Source: Leptolyngbya sp. 'hensonii' (GTDB taxonomy: Bacteria; Cyanobacteriota; Cyanobacteriia; GCF-001939115). Taken from it: a DNA stretch of 64,000 nucleotides. The stretch covers positions 1 to 64,000 of the forward strand of contig NZ_MQTZ01000005.1 in NCBI RefSeq assembly GCF_001939115.1, in the 5' to 3' direction. The translations under genes were made by a program, and so were the position numbers. Shown here piece by piece: positions 52,327 to 61,140 of this stretch. Within the stretch, counting starts at the first letter, position 1. Every line of letters starts with the position of its first letter. The notes under the pieces are model-generated. The model made no database searches. It saw only the letters and a program-made list of their open reading frames with translations, and was not told the DNA's origin.

Positions 52327-53991
52327 ATGCAATCCTACGACGTCATCATCATTGGGGCGGGTCACAATGGCCTAGTCTGCGCTGCTTACCTGCTGAAAGC
52401 GGGCTACAGAGTATTACTACTGGAAAAGCGCCCTGTACCGGGCGGAGCAGCAACGACGGAAGCCGTGATTCCAGATCAAGCCCCAGAGTTTAGATTCAAT
52501 CTTTGTGCGATTGACCATGAGTTCATTCATCTGGGGCCTGTGGTGCAGGAATTAGAACTCCACAGATATGGTCTGGACTATTTGTTCTGCGATCCCGTCG
52601 TCTTTTGCCCCCACCCTGACGGGAAATATTTTCTGGGTCATCGATCGATCGAAAAAACCTGTGCTGAGATTGCTCGGTACAGTCCCAGGGATGCTCAGAA
52701 GTATGCTGAGTTCACCGATTACTGGCTGCGGGTGATTCGGGCCATGACGCCCATGTTCAATGCTCCGCCTAAATCTCTCCTTGAAATCCTAGCTAATTAT
52801 GATCTGGGCAAGGTCCAGGACTTGTTCTCTGTTATCCGATCGGTGAACAGTACCCTCGATTTTGTCCGCACGATGCTGACCAGTGCTGAAGATCTGCTCA
52901 ATGAGTGGTTCGATGAGGAGTTTCTTAAGGCTCCCCTGGCCCGCCTCTCGGCAGAAATGGGCATCCCCCCCTCCCAGAAAAATCAGGGGGTGGGAGCGAT
53001 GATGATGGCCCTGCGCCATGAACCCGGCATGGCCCGTCCCAGAGGAGGAACCGGGGCGCTGGTGCAGGCCCTGGTGAAACTGGTCCGTCATCTGGGTGGC
53101 GAAATTCTGACGGAACAATCGGTCAAGCAAGTCCTCATTGACGAGGGCAGAGCCGTTGGGGTTTGTGTAGACAACGGCACCGAGTATCGGGCATCTGCGG
53201 GTGTGATTTCTAATATTGATGCTCAGCGACTGTTCCGGCATCTGATTCGAGCGGAAGATTTGCCTTCCAGGGATCAGCCCCTGCGCGATCGGTTAGATCG
53301 CCGCATCGCCAACAACAATGAAACGATTTTGAAAATTGACTGTGCCCTATCGGAGCCCCTTCGGTTTGAGCATTACGATCATCGGGATGAGTATTTAATC
53401 GGTTCCGTCTTGATTGCCGACTCTGTGCGCCACGTTGAGATCGCCCATAGTGACCCGGCTCTGGGCCGTATTCCCGATGCCGATCCCTCGATTTATGTGG
53501 TGATGCCCACGATGCTAGATCCCTCCATGGCTCCAGAGGGCAAGCATACCCTGTGGATTGAATTTTTCGCCCCGTATCAAATCGCTGGGGCTGAAGGAAC
53601 GGGCCTCCAGGGAACGGGTTGGACCGATGACCTGAAGCACAAGGTGGCCGATCGGGTGTTGGACAAACTGGCTGACTATGCTCCCAACCTGAAACGGGCC
53701 ATCATTGCCCGCCGAGTCGAGAGTCCGGCGGAGTTAGGAGAACGCCTGGGCGCGTTGAAGGGAAACTACTATCACATTGACATGACTCTGGAGCAGATGG
53801 TCTTCCTGCGCCCCCTCCCAGAACTGGCCAATTACATCACCCCCATTCAAGGGCTGTATCTCACAGGCGCAGGCACCCATCCCGGTGGCTCGATTTCTGG
53901 CATGCCAGGACGCAATTGTGCCCGAGTTTTTCTGCAAAAACAGGGGCCGATCTCCAGACTACTCCGACAAGCGGGTTGGTCCAAAGCCTGA
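52327..53991 (+). CDS. crtO: Beta-carotene ketolase, CrtO type
   Basis: A FAD-dependent oxidoreductase of the phytoene-desaturase superfamily that adds 4-keto groups to beta-carotene, giving echinenone and canthaxanthin; this is the type in Synechocystis (unrelated to CrtW). Dinucleotide motif GAGHNG (10-15), VPGGAATTEA, CAIDHEFIHLGP, GGTGALVQALVK, and the C-terminal LTGAGTHPGGSISGMPGRNCARVFL match strongly. Length 554 aa is normal. Monocistronic; the 231 bp upstream is shared with the divergent kinase gene. Confidence 0.95.
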   Translation: MQSYDVIIIGAGHNGLVCAAYLLKAGYRVLLLEKRPVPGGAATTEAVIPDQAPEFRFNLCAIDHEFIHLGPVVQELELHRYGLDYLFCDPVVFCPHPDGKYFLGHRSIEKTCAEIARYSPRDAQKYAEFTDYWLRVIRAMTPMFNAPPKSLLEILANYDLGKVQDLFSVIRSVNSTLDFVRTMLTSAEDLLNEWFDEEFLKAPLARLSAEMGIPPSQKNQGVGAMMMALRHEPGMARPRGGTGALVQALVKLVRHLGGEILTEQSVKQVLIDEGRAVGVCVDNGTEYRASAGVISNIDAQRLFRHLIRAEDLPSRDQPLRDRLDRRIANNNETILKIDCALSEPLRFEHYDHRDEYLIGSVLIADSVRHVEIAHSDPALGRIPDADPSIYVVMPTMLDPSMAPEGKHTLWIEFFAPYQIAGAEGTGLQGTGWTDDLKHKVADRVLDKLADYAPNLKRAIIARRVESPAELGERLGALKGNYYHIDMTLEQMVFLRPLPELANYITPIQGLYLTGAGTHPGGSISGMPGRNCARVFLQKQGPISRLLRQAGWSKA

Positions 53992-53999
53992 GGGGTGTT

Positions 54000-54845
54000 T
54001 TAACCCGTAATATGCAAGGGAATGATCAGCAGGGGGAGAAGACTCCAGAGCAATCCCAGACAGCTTCCCCGATCAGGGTGGCAGGATAGGGGGGAGCCAG
54101 CCAGGAGAATATCTACTCGCTCCGTGAGCCGGTGGCCCAGGATGGTCTGACTGAAGGGAACTGCCATGTCCAGTTGGAGCGTTGGCTGACTCACGACCAA
54201 CAGGAGAGACTCGGCCAGCAACAGGGGATCAACCTGTTTCACCGCCCGATCGTCAGCGCGCAATTCCCGGAGGAGAAGGAGTTCTTGCCAGAGAGCCTCT
54301 GTTTGGGGCAACCAGGTGGTTAGCCGCCGCAGCCAGCCCAACCAGAAGAACCAAAAAGTATCGCGATAGCGGGCATGGGCCTGTTCATGGGCCAGTACGG
54401 CCTGTAGATGATCGGGGTCTAGGGCATTCAGCAATCCCTGGCTGATGACTAGCTCGGATTGCCAGAAGCCGACCTGAGCGATGTAGAGTTCTGGGGTTTG
54501 CAACAGGCGAGCTGTAGCCCCAGCCAGAGCAATGGTGGGATACTGATGGATCTGGACCCATGTTTTCTGACCTTGCCAGAGTAAATGGATCCAGACCAGG
54601 GTGGCAACCAGCAGGAGCCCGATCGCACCCCCATAACTGAGCCATCCTTCCCAGGGCCAAACCATCCAACCATGGGGACCCATGCAAACGATCGCGATCG
54701 TCGTCGCCAGCAGGAACAACGGTGGAAACAGGAACTGATAGAGGGTGCAGGTCCAGCGTTCACTCCAACGGGTGGCCGATGGCAGGGATTGGGATCGCAC
54801 CCACCAGGCTACTCCCAGGCCAGTCAGCAGCATCAGGAAATGCAT
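54000..54845 (-). CDS. petP: M56-family membrane metalloprotease, PetP type
   Basis: Four N-terminal/central hydrophobic helices and a zinc motif HEQAH at residues 153-157, with a downstream Glu (RELRADDRA) as the likely third ligand: the BlaR1/MecR1 protease fold without a penicillin-sensor domain. In Synechocystis the homologous pair PetP (protease) and PetR (BlaI-type repressor) controls the copper-dependent change from cytochrome c6 to plastocyanin, with PetP cleaving PetR. Here petP abuts petR directly (stop/start at 54845/54846) and petJ is divergent 283 bp away, so the assignment is supported by context. Confidence 0.87.
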   Translation of the reverse strand: MHFLMLLTGLGVAWWVRSQSLPSATRWSERWTCTLYQFLFPPLFLLATTIAIVCMGPHGWMVWPWEGWLSYGGAIGLLLVATLVWIHLLWQGQKTWVQIHQYPTIALAGATARLLQTPELYIAQVGFWQSELVISQGLLNALDPDHLQAVLAHEQAHARYRDTFWFFWLGWLRRLTTWLPQTEALWQELLLLRELRADDRAVKQVDPLLLAESLLLVVSQPTLQLDMAVPFSQTILGHRLTERVDILLAGSPLSCHPDRGSCLGLLWSLLPLLIIPLHITG

Positions 54846-55271
54846 TTAGGGTTCCTCCCTGGCCTTGCGAGCGGCCCGTAGTTTGGCGGCGATCGCCTCT
54901 AATTGCTCCACACTGGCCTGGTCCAGACTATCGGCAAAAGCAGCAACTACATCAGGATTGCCTATGGCTAGAAACCGATTCAGTTGTTCATAGGCCTGCA
55001 GAGACTGAGCCTGCTGGCGGGAAATTAGGGGAGACCAGGTAAAACTGCGCCCTGCCCGATTGCAAGTCAGCCAGCCTTTCTGAGCTAGGCGGTTGAGCAC
55101 CGTGGTGACGGAGGCGTAAGCCAGTTCTCGATCGGGATCGGCCAGGATGCGATCGTGGACTTCCTTCACCGTCACTATATTTAAATCCCAGATAATTTCC
55201 ATAATCTCAGCCTCCAGGGGGCCAAGAGACAGTTGTCTCGGACGGTAATCTGGCAAGGCAGCCATAGGCAA
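54846..55271 (-). CDS. petR: BlaI/CopY-family transcriptional regulator, PetR type
   Basis: A 141-residue winged-helix protein (LEAEIMEIIWDLNIVTVKEVHDRILADP; AYASVTTVLNRLAQKGWL at about 54-71, the recognition region) with a helical dimerisation tail. The family is destroyed by a paired M56 protease. Its gene is followed without gap by petP and is divergent from petJ, matching the known petR-petP control of petJ in Synechocystis. Confidence 0.87.
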   Translation of the reverse strand: MPMAALPDYRPRQLSLGPLEAEIMEIIWDLNIVTVKEVHDRILADPDRELAYASVTTVLNRLAQKGWLTCNRAGRSFTWSPLISRQQAQSLQAYEQLNRFLAIGNPDVVAAFADSLDQASVEQLEAIAAKLRAARKAREEP

Positions 55272-55479
55272 GGGTAGTAGCAGGTTAAAACAGAAAGATG
55301 GATTAGGACTGACGATTATTAGGTCTCAAACAAGCAGATTGCCAATCTACCCGCTCATTTTAGAGGAGCCTGCTAGATCTGAATATTAAGAGGCATTGAG
55401 CTTGAATTCAGACCTCCAACTTTTTGAAGACGTTAAAGACCTTAAGAGGAATTTTCCCATTTTTAGGATAGATGTTAAG

Positions 55480-55501
55480 GTTTGACGGGTTGTCGTTTGA
55501 C
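55480..55501 (+). promoter_or_regulatory. Direct repeat GTTTGAC in petJ promoter region
   Basis: GTTTGAC occurs at 55480-55486 and 55495-55501, 15 bp apart. The second copy contributes TTGACA, a good -35 hexamer for petJ; a repressor bound at the pair could block it. The identity as a PetR site is inference. Confidence 0.4.
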
Positions 55502-55554
55502 AGGACTTCGCTTGCCCAGGAGGATGAAAAGCGTAAAATTAGCATCTTCAAAGA

Positions 55555-55902
55555 GTGGGTATTAACGTGAGAACACGATTGGCTGCAGCCTTTTCCCTGG
55601 TCCTGGCCCTGGTAATGTTCATGGTTGCTCGTCCGGCACTGGCAGGTGATGCCGCATCCGGTGCGAAAGTCTTTAGTGCAAATTGTGCCAGCTGCCATGC
55701 AGGGGGCAAAAATATTGTAAATCCAGCAAAAACTTTAAAGAAGGCAGATCTGGATCAGTATGGGATGAACACAGCCGCTGCCATTGTGACTCAGGTTACC
55801 AATGGTAAAGGGGCGATGCCTTCCTTCAAGGGACGGCTGACGCCAGAACAGATGGAAGATGTAGCTGCTTATGTTTTAGAGCAGTCTAGCCAAGGCTGGT
55901 AA
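55555..55902 (+). CDS. petJ: Cytochrome c6
   Basis: A soluble lumenal c-type cytochrome that carries electrons from cytochrome f to photosystem I in place of plastocyanin. Sec signal peptide ([21 protein letters not shown]) cut after ALA, mature start [21 protein letters not shown] with heme motif CASCH; C-terminal [21 protein letters not shown] contains the axial Met. GTG 55555 or GTG 55567 could be the start; the ribosome site is weak in both. Divergent from petR-petP. Confidence 0.95.
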   Translation: MGINVRTRLAAAFSLVLALVMFMVARPALAGDAASGAKVFSANCASCHAGGKNIVNPAKTLKKADLDQYGMNTAAAIVTQVTNGKGAMPSFKGRLTPEQMEDVAAYVLEQSSQGW

Positions 55903-55935
55903 CAACTGACCCACCCAGCACTAGGGGCGAACATC

Positions 55936-56865
55936 ATGATCAGACTGATCGCAGGCGTCTGGCTGTCCATTGTCATGGTCATCAGTTGGATGAGCGCCCC
56001 AGCGATAGCCTGGGCTTTAAACCCACTTCAGGTCACAGCCCAGGAGACTTTTTCCCGGACCGGGATAGAACATTTCCGGGCTGGAGAATATCACCAGGCA
56101 TTGCTTGCCTTTACCCAGGCCATCGAAGCAAATCCCAGTTCAGTTGCTGCTTACAGTAACCGCTGTCTGACGCACATGCAATTGGAGGACTATCAAGCGG
56201 CGATCGTGGATTGCACCCAGGCTTTGGAATTGGGCGCTGGTGCTGGGGGCATTGAACCCTATCTCAATCGCGGACTGGCCTATTATCAACTTGGGGACTA
56301 TGAGGCGGCGATCGCAGACAATACGCACCTGCTAGAACTCCAGCCGGATGATGCCAGAGCCTATTACAACCGGGGATTGGCTCGATCAAAACTGGGACAA
56401 TATGACCAATCTCTGACAGATTTTGATCAGGCCCTCAGTCAGGGGTCTGACCTGGCTACCGTCAATCTGGCAGACATTTATAACGATCGAGGGTTGGCCC
56501 TGGCTCAGTTACACCGCTGGCAGCAATCCCTCGACAGTTTCGGAGGGGCAATCCGCCTGTATCCAACCCATGCCCGCGCCTTTCATAATCGTGGCTGTGT
56601 GTATGAGCAGCAGGGGGAATATCGAGCTGCCGTTCAGGATTTTACGATGGCCTTGCGATTGAATCCGGCCAATGCAGCGACCTATGTCAACCGGGCGATC
56701 GCTTACCGCCATTTGCAGAATCATGAGGCCGCTTTGCAGGATTTACAGCAGGCATCCGTTTATTTCCTGGCCCAGGGTGGGCAGGAATCCTACCGGCGGG
56801 TGCTGGGAATGATTCGGCAATTACAGCCAGAATCTCCTTCCCTGAGGGCGATCGCTGGGATTTAA
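55936..56865 (+). CDS. Secreted TPR protein
   Basis: An N-terminal signal peptide (MIRLIAGVWLSIVMVISWMSA, cut near AIA) precedes about six TPR motifs (AGEYHQALLAFTQAIEANPSSVAAYSNRCLTHM and so on) that fill the protein. No enzymatic domain. A periplasmic or lumenal protein-interaction scaffold is likely. It starts 33 bp after petJ on the same strand, so co-transcription with petJ is possible. Confidence 0.82.
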   Translation: MIRLIAGVWLSIVMVISWMSAPAIAWALNPLQVTAQETFSRTGIEHFRAGEYHQALLAFTQAIEANPSSVAAYSNRCLTHMQLEDYQAAIVDCTQALELGAGAGGIEPYLNRGLAYYQLGDYEAAIADNTHLLELQPDDARAYYNRGLARSKLGQYDQSLTDFDQALSQGSDLATVNLADIYNDRGLALAQLHRWQQSLDSFGGAIRLYPTHARAFHNRGCVYEQQGEYRAAVQDFTMALRLNPANAATYVNRAIAYRHLQNHEAALQDLQQASVYFLAQGGQESYRRVLGMIRQLQPESPSLRAIAGI

Positions 56866-56876
56866 AGCTCAATGCC

Positions 56877-59558
56877 TCAGGGTTCCCCAATCAGGGTAAA
56901 GGCTGCCCAGGCTTTCGGGTCAGGATACTCTTTGAGCGTGGTCAGCATGGCCTGCCTCATGGCCTGGGCCTTATCAGGATTCTGCTGCAGGGTTTCATAA
57001 AATTGTGTCATCAGAAAGGCTGTGGGTTGATCGGGTACCTGCCAGAGGGAGACAATCACCGTGGGCACCCCAGCAGAGATAAAGGCACGGGACAGGCCAA
57101 TGATGCCATCTTCTGTAATGTTTCCCCTGCCCGTATCACAGGCACTTAAGACCACCAGTTCAGCCTGCAATTGCAAATCCAGAATATCGCTGGTGGTGAG
57201 AAAACCATCCTCTTTGCCAGAAGCTGCCAAGGCAATCGCACCCGGAATTCCCTGGGCAATCACCTCGTTCAGCAGCCCATGGGTTGCCAGATGGATGATG
57301 CGGGCCTGGGAGAGTTGCTGCCGCACGGCTGTTTCGGTGGCCTGGGCTCCTAGCAGGGGGGAAGTTCCCAGTAATTTGGCGATCGCCTTCGCCTCAGTTT
57401 CAGCACCGGGGAGGGTATTCAAGCGGATGGCTGGTCGGCCAGGACCGGGGGGCAGGCTGGGCATGGTGGGATTGCCCACTATCAGGACTTTTCCTGGTTG
57501 GGTTGCAGGTGGGCGACGGTTCAGGTCCAGAATCTGAATCGAGGGCGAAATCGTCAGGGTATGCCGTTCAATCAAATAGGTGCCCTGTTGATCCTGGAGG
57601 GCAGCGAAGGGAACGAAAAATAGCGATCGATGAGGAATGATGATCACTCGCGCCTTTGGATCCGTGGGCAACAGGTCAGCGATCGGTTGAATCAGCATCT
57701 GATACTGCTGCTGCAATTGGGCATTCTCTTGCCGCTGTCGGCGCAGCTCTGCATAGGCCCGGGCCAGTTCCTCTGGACTTTCTGTAAAAGTGATACCCCG
57801 AACCCCGATCGCACTACGACTGGCTGCCACCAGATCCTTCAAGCGCAGGTTCTTTTCGTCTAAAGCCTTAAGGCTGGAACGGCGGAAATGGGTCTGGCCA
57901 CTGGGTTGTACCACCCAGATGAACAGTTCCGTCTCAAGGCTCTCCAAGATGCTATTCCGAGTGATATCGTCCGTGATCACTGAATATTCGACTAACGTCG
58001 CCTGCCGTTCCCTGGCAATGCGTCGCATGTCAGCAATCTGAATCGGCGTTAGCGGCTCAACAAAGGTCTTTCCAGGTTGACGACGGCGAGCCAGCAACTC
58101 GGCGAAGGCTCTGGCCCGTCCCTGCTCCGAGATTTCCAGGGCCGCTTCCGGCTGATTCTGGGCTGCCAGGACCTCCTGTAGGGTGGTGTAAATGCGGGCG
58201 AATTGCTCGAAGATGGACACTTTGAACTGGTCATTCTCGCCCAGACGACCCCGAATCTTGTCCCAGACGGAGATCGCACTTCTCAAGCTGGCTTCAGCCT
58301 GGGGATACTGCTGCAGCCGCACATAGGTCACCCCCAGGTTGGTCAGCACAATGCCTTCCCCCCGACCATAGTTCACCTGACGCATGATTGGCAGAGCCTG
58401 CTGATAATGCTCAATCGCCCGATCGTACTGTCCCAGCCGATAATAAAGATTGCCCAGGTTATTAAGAACCTGCCCTTCTGCCTCTCGTTTATTAAACTCG
58501 CGGGCGATAGCCAGATCCTGCTGAAATAGATCGATCGCTTTCTGCAGATCTCCTTTATCCATGTAGGCCAAACCCAGATTTCCCAGGGCCAGACCCTGTA
58601 ACAGCCGGTTGTTGATCTTACGGGCAAGGGTCAGGTCTTCCTGATGATACTGAATCGCCCGATCCAGGTCCCTTTTATAGTAGTAAACATTCCCTAGTCC
58701 TCGTGCAGCCAGTCCTGCCTGATCTTCATAGCGGTTCTCAAGGGCAATCTTGCGGCCCTGCTCATAGTAGCCGATCGCCCGGTCGTAATCCGCCAGGTAA
58801 TAATAAGCCCGCCCCAGGTAATTCATAGCCTTCGCCTCCCCATAGTGATCGGCCTCACGCTGAGCCAGTTTAAGGGCCTGCTGGAAGACGTCGATCGCCC
58901 GAGCGTAATCTTCTAACCCCAGGTAAACGGTACCCAGGTTGCCCAGGGCCGCCTGCTCACCTCTGGGTGATTTGGTCTCCCTGGCGAACTTAAGTGCCTG
59001 TTGATAAGCTCCGATCGCCTGATCGGACTTACCCAGAGCGTCATAGACCAGCCCCAAACTGCCGTAAGCCACCATCAAGTCTGTGGGATTACCAGATTCG
59101 CGGGCCAGTTTCAGGTATTGCTCGTAAATGGGCAGGGCATTGGCATAATCCTTCAGAGCCCGATAGGCCCGCCCCAATTTTTCCAAGGCATCGGCTTGCC
59201 CCTGCCGATCGTTTAGGGCCTGGGTCAGGGCCAGCAGTTCTCCCAGCGGCTGAATCGCTTTCTGGTACTCCTTAAGTTCCAGGTAGACTGTGGCCAGATT
59301 CCCCAGGGCGTAAGATTCCCGGCGGCGATCGCCCAGTTGCTGATAGATCTGGCGAGCCTGCTGGAACGCCTCAGCCGCTCCGGTCCCATCCCCCTGCTGG
59401 AACTTTTGCACGGCCTGGCGCATCAACTGATTAGCCCTTTCTAGGGCAGGGTCCTGAGCCAGAATAGCAGGGATGACTGACTGGGCAGAAAACACTAGGC
59501 GATCGGGAGCCTGACTTGTCGCAGCCAGCAGACTCATTAGAAGATCAACACTCATCAC
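56877..59558 (-). CDS. TPR-CHAT protein (caspase-like)
   Basis: An 893-residue protein. Signal-like start (MMSVDLLMSLLAATSQAPD), about ten TPR motifs (about 40-440, repeated A.GNLG..Y...D..KA...), a helical linker, and a C-terminal CHAT domain (about 580-890). CHAT is a caspase-like fold: the catalytic His lies in IIHLATHGLL and Cys in VVLSACDTGRGN, both intact. This is the same fold as separase and the CRISPR-linked TPR-CHAT protease Csx29. Its target here is unknown. Divergent from a secreted TPR gene across a short gap. Confidence 0.9.
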   Translation of the reverse strand: MMSVDLLMSLLAATSQAPDRLVFSAQSVIPAILAQDPALERANQLMRQAVQKFQQGDGTGAAEAFQQARQIYQQLGDRRRESYALGNLATVYLELKEYQKAIQPLGELLALTQALNDRQGQADALEKLGRAYRALKDYANALPIYEQYLKLARESGNPTDLMVAYGSLGLVYDALGKSDQAIGAYQQALKFARETKSPRGEQAALGNLGTVYLGLEDYARAIDVFQQALKLAQREADHYGEAKAMNYLGRAYYYLADYDRAIGYYEQGRKIALENRYEDQAGLAARGLGNVYYYKRDLDRAIQYHQEDLTLARKINNRLLQGLALGNLGLAYMDKGDLQKAIDLFQQDLAIAREFNKREAEGQVLNNLGNLYYRLGQYDRAIEHYQQALPIMRQVNYGRGEGIVLTNLGVTYVRLQQYPQAEASLRSAISVWDKIRGRLGENDQFKVSIFEQFARIYTTLQEVLAAQNQPEAALEISEQGRARAFAELLARRRQPGKTFVEPLTPIQIADMRRIARERQATLVEYSVITDDITRNSILESLETELFIWVVQPSGQTHFRRSSLKALDEKNLRLKDLVAASRSAIGVRGITFTESPEELARAYAELRRQRQENAQLQQQYQMLIQPIADLLPTDPKARVIIIPHRSLFFVPFAALQDQQGTYLIERHTLTISPSIQILDLNRRPPATQPGKVLIVGNPTMPSLPPGPGRPAIRLNTLPGAETEAKAIAKLLGTSPLLGAQATETAVRQQLSQARIIHLATHGLLNEVIAQGIPGAIALAASGKEDGFLTTSDILDLQLQAELVVLSACDTGRGNITEDGIIGLSRAFISAGVPTVIVSLWQVPDQPTAFLMTQFYETLQQNPDKAQAMRQAMLTTLKEYPDPKAWAAFTLIGEP

Positions 59559-59679
59559 TCATGACATGGTTGCAATCATCCTGATTCTAATCGAGCAGCC
59601 CCTCCGATCTGCGGTTTGGGTAAAGCTTATCGATAAGATGGAAGCGTACAGCATCCTATTTCAAATCGGAGGATCACGG

Positions 59680-60957
59680 GTGCGGAGGAGTTTCACGATC
59701 GCGATCGCCCATCTGGCTCTTGTGGGCGCAGTAGTAGGGGGGGCTGGCCCAGGGCTGGCCCAGGATAAACCCGCTCAGTTTCCACCCAATCCCCTGGAAA
59801 TGACCGGACCCGATCCCCTGCTGCCCAATCCCCCGGTTTCCCGCCCCCTCAGTCCCCAGGAACGGCGTCTCCTGTCGGAAGCTCTGGATCAGTTAAATCT
59901 GCAGGCGATCGCCGCCCATAAAGCCAAAGATAACCAGAAGGCTTTTGAGATCTGGAACCGGGAATTACGGCTCCGGCGGGCGCTAGGCCCTCTGGTGGAA
60001 GTCCCAGCGTTAGGTCGGGTGGGGGATATTGCCTGGCGAGAGAGCGACACCACGGAAGTGCGGCTGATTACGGAACGACTGCAGAAAATTCAGCAGGAGA
60101 CCCAGTCCGATCTCTTACCCGATCCGGCTACCCGCCTGACGCTGAAGCGGTTACTGGGAACCGCATATCTGCAAGTGCGGGGGAAAGATCAGGCCGTGGG
60201 GGTTTATCAGGAATTGCTGACTGATGCCCGACAACGTCAGGATCGGGCGGCTGAAGCCACGGCCCTGACGACGATCGCAGAACTGCACCTGAACTGGTTT
60301 GCCTATGAAAATGCGGCGACCACCTACCGGGAACTGTTGCAACTGATGTCAGCCCATCCTGCCCTGAAAGTGATTCCCTACCATCCTCCCCAGCCTATGG
60401 CTGAGAAACCGGAACAGCCATCCCAGCCCATAACGGTTGTGGATGTCCTGCTGAAGCTGGCCTATATCTACGAGCAAAATCGCCAACCCGCCGAGGCGAT
60501 TCTGGCCGAACAACAACTGGTGGACATCCTGCGAAAGCAAAAAAATCCTACCTTGATCCCGCCCCTGCAATTGGCGATCGGGGATAACTATCGAAGCTTA
60601 AACCAGCTTGACAAAGCGGCTGAATCTTATCAGCTGGCTTATACCCTGGCTTTATCCCAGCAACAGTTTGGCTATGCTGCAGATGGGTTAAAGAAACTGG
60701 CTGATTTGTATAAGACCCAGGGACAGTTAGAGGCCGTACTCCGGATTTATCAATATCTGCTGGATGTGGAGCGGCAGTCCTACAACGTTTATGGTCAGCT
60801 AGTAGTGTATGACCAGATGGGACAGGTGTATCTGAGTCGCCAGGACTTTGCCCAGGCCCGGGTTGCTTATCAACAGGGATTGGCTCTGGCTAAGCAACTG
60901 AAGTATCGGGAGGCCTATTTTGTGGAACAGGTGAATCGGCTGACCTCGCCCCCATGA
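59680..60957 (+). CDS. Secreted TPR protein divergent from the CHAT gene
   Basis: Start GTG 59680, with a strong ribosome site GGAGG at 59668-59672 (spacing 7); the frame is open from 59566, but only this start begins with the signal peptide VRRSFTIAIAHLALVGAVVGG cut near GLAQ. The 425-residue product has a Pro-rich segment and several TPR-like repeats with Q/Y spacing. No enzyme domain. It is divergent from the TPR-CHAT gene, and the two may share regulation. Confidence 0.72.
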   Translation: MRRSFTIAIAHLALVGAVVGGAGPGLAQDKPAQFPPNPLEMTGPDPLLPNPPVSRPLSPQERRLLSEALDQLNLQAIAAHKAKDNQKAFEIWNRELRLRRALGPLVEVPALGRVGDIAWRESDTTEVRLITERLQKIQQETQSDLLPDPATRLTLKRLLGTAYLQVRGKDQAVGVYQELLTDARQRQDRAAEATALTTIAELHLNWFAYENAATTYRELLQLMSAHPALKVIPYHPPQPMAEKPEQPSQPITVVDVLLKLAYIYEQNRQPAEAILAEQQLVDILRKQKNPTLIPPLQLAIGDNYRSLNQLDKAAESYQLAYTLALSQQQFGYAADGLKKLADLYKTQGQLEAVLRIYQYLLDVERQSYNVYGQLVVYDQMGQVYLSRQDFAQARVAYQQGLALAKQLKYREAYFVEQVNRLTSPP

Positions 60958-61066
60958 TTCCGGACCTCCAAGTTCTTGAAACAGTCAGAGAACGGAATGA
61001 CTTTACCCCATTGCCAGAGGGCTGTGCTTTAATGAGGATGATTTTGTGAATTTTAATTGAGTTTTT

Positions 61067-61087
61067 AGCCGTTACCGAGTAATGGCT
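61067..61087 (+). terminator. Hairpin upstream of the SpoIID gene
   Basis: AGCCGTTA-CCGAG-TAATGGCT, an 8-bp stem with one G-U pair, followed by GTTTATT. It is 110 bp after the TPR gene's stop and could end that transcript. Confidence 0.45.
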
Positions 61088-61140
61088 GTTTATTAGAACC
61101 GGTTCGGAAGTTTTGAAACCCCCTTGAGTGAGGATCGTGC

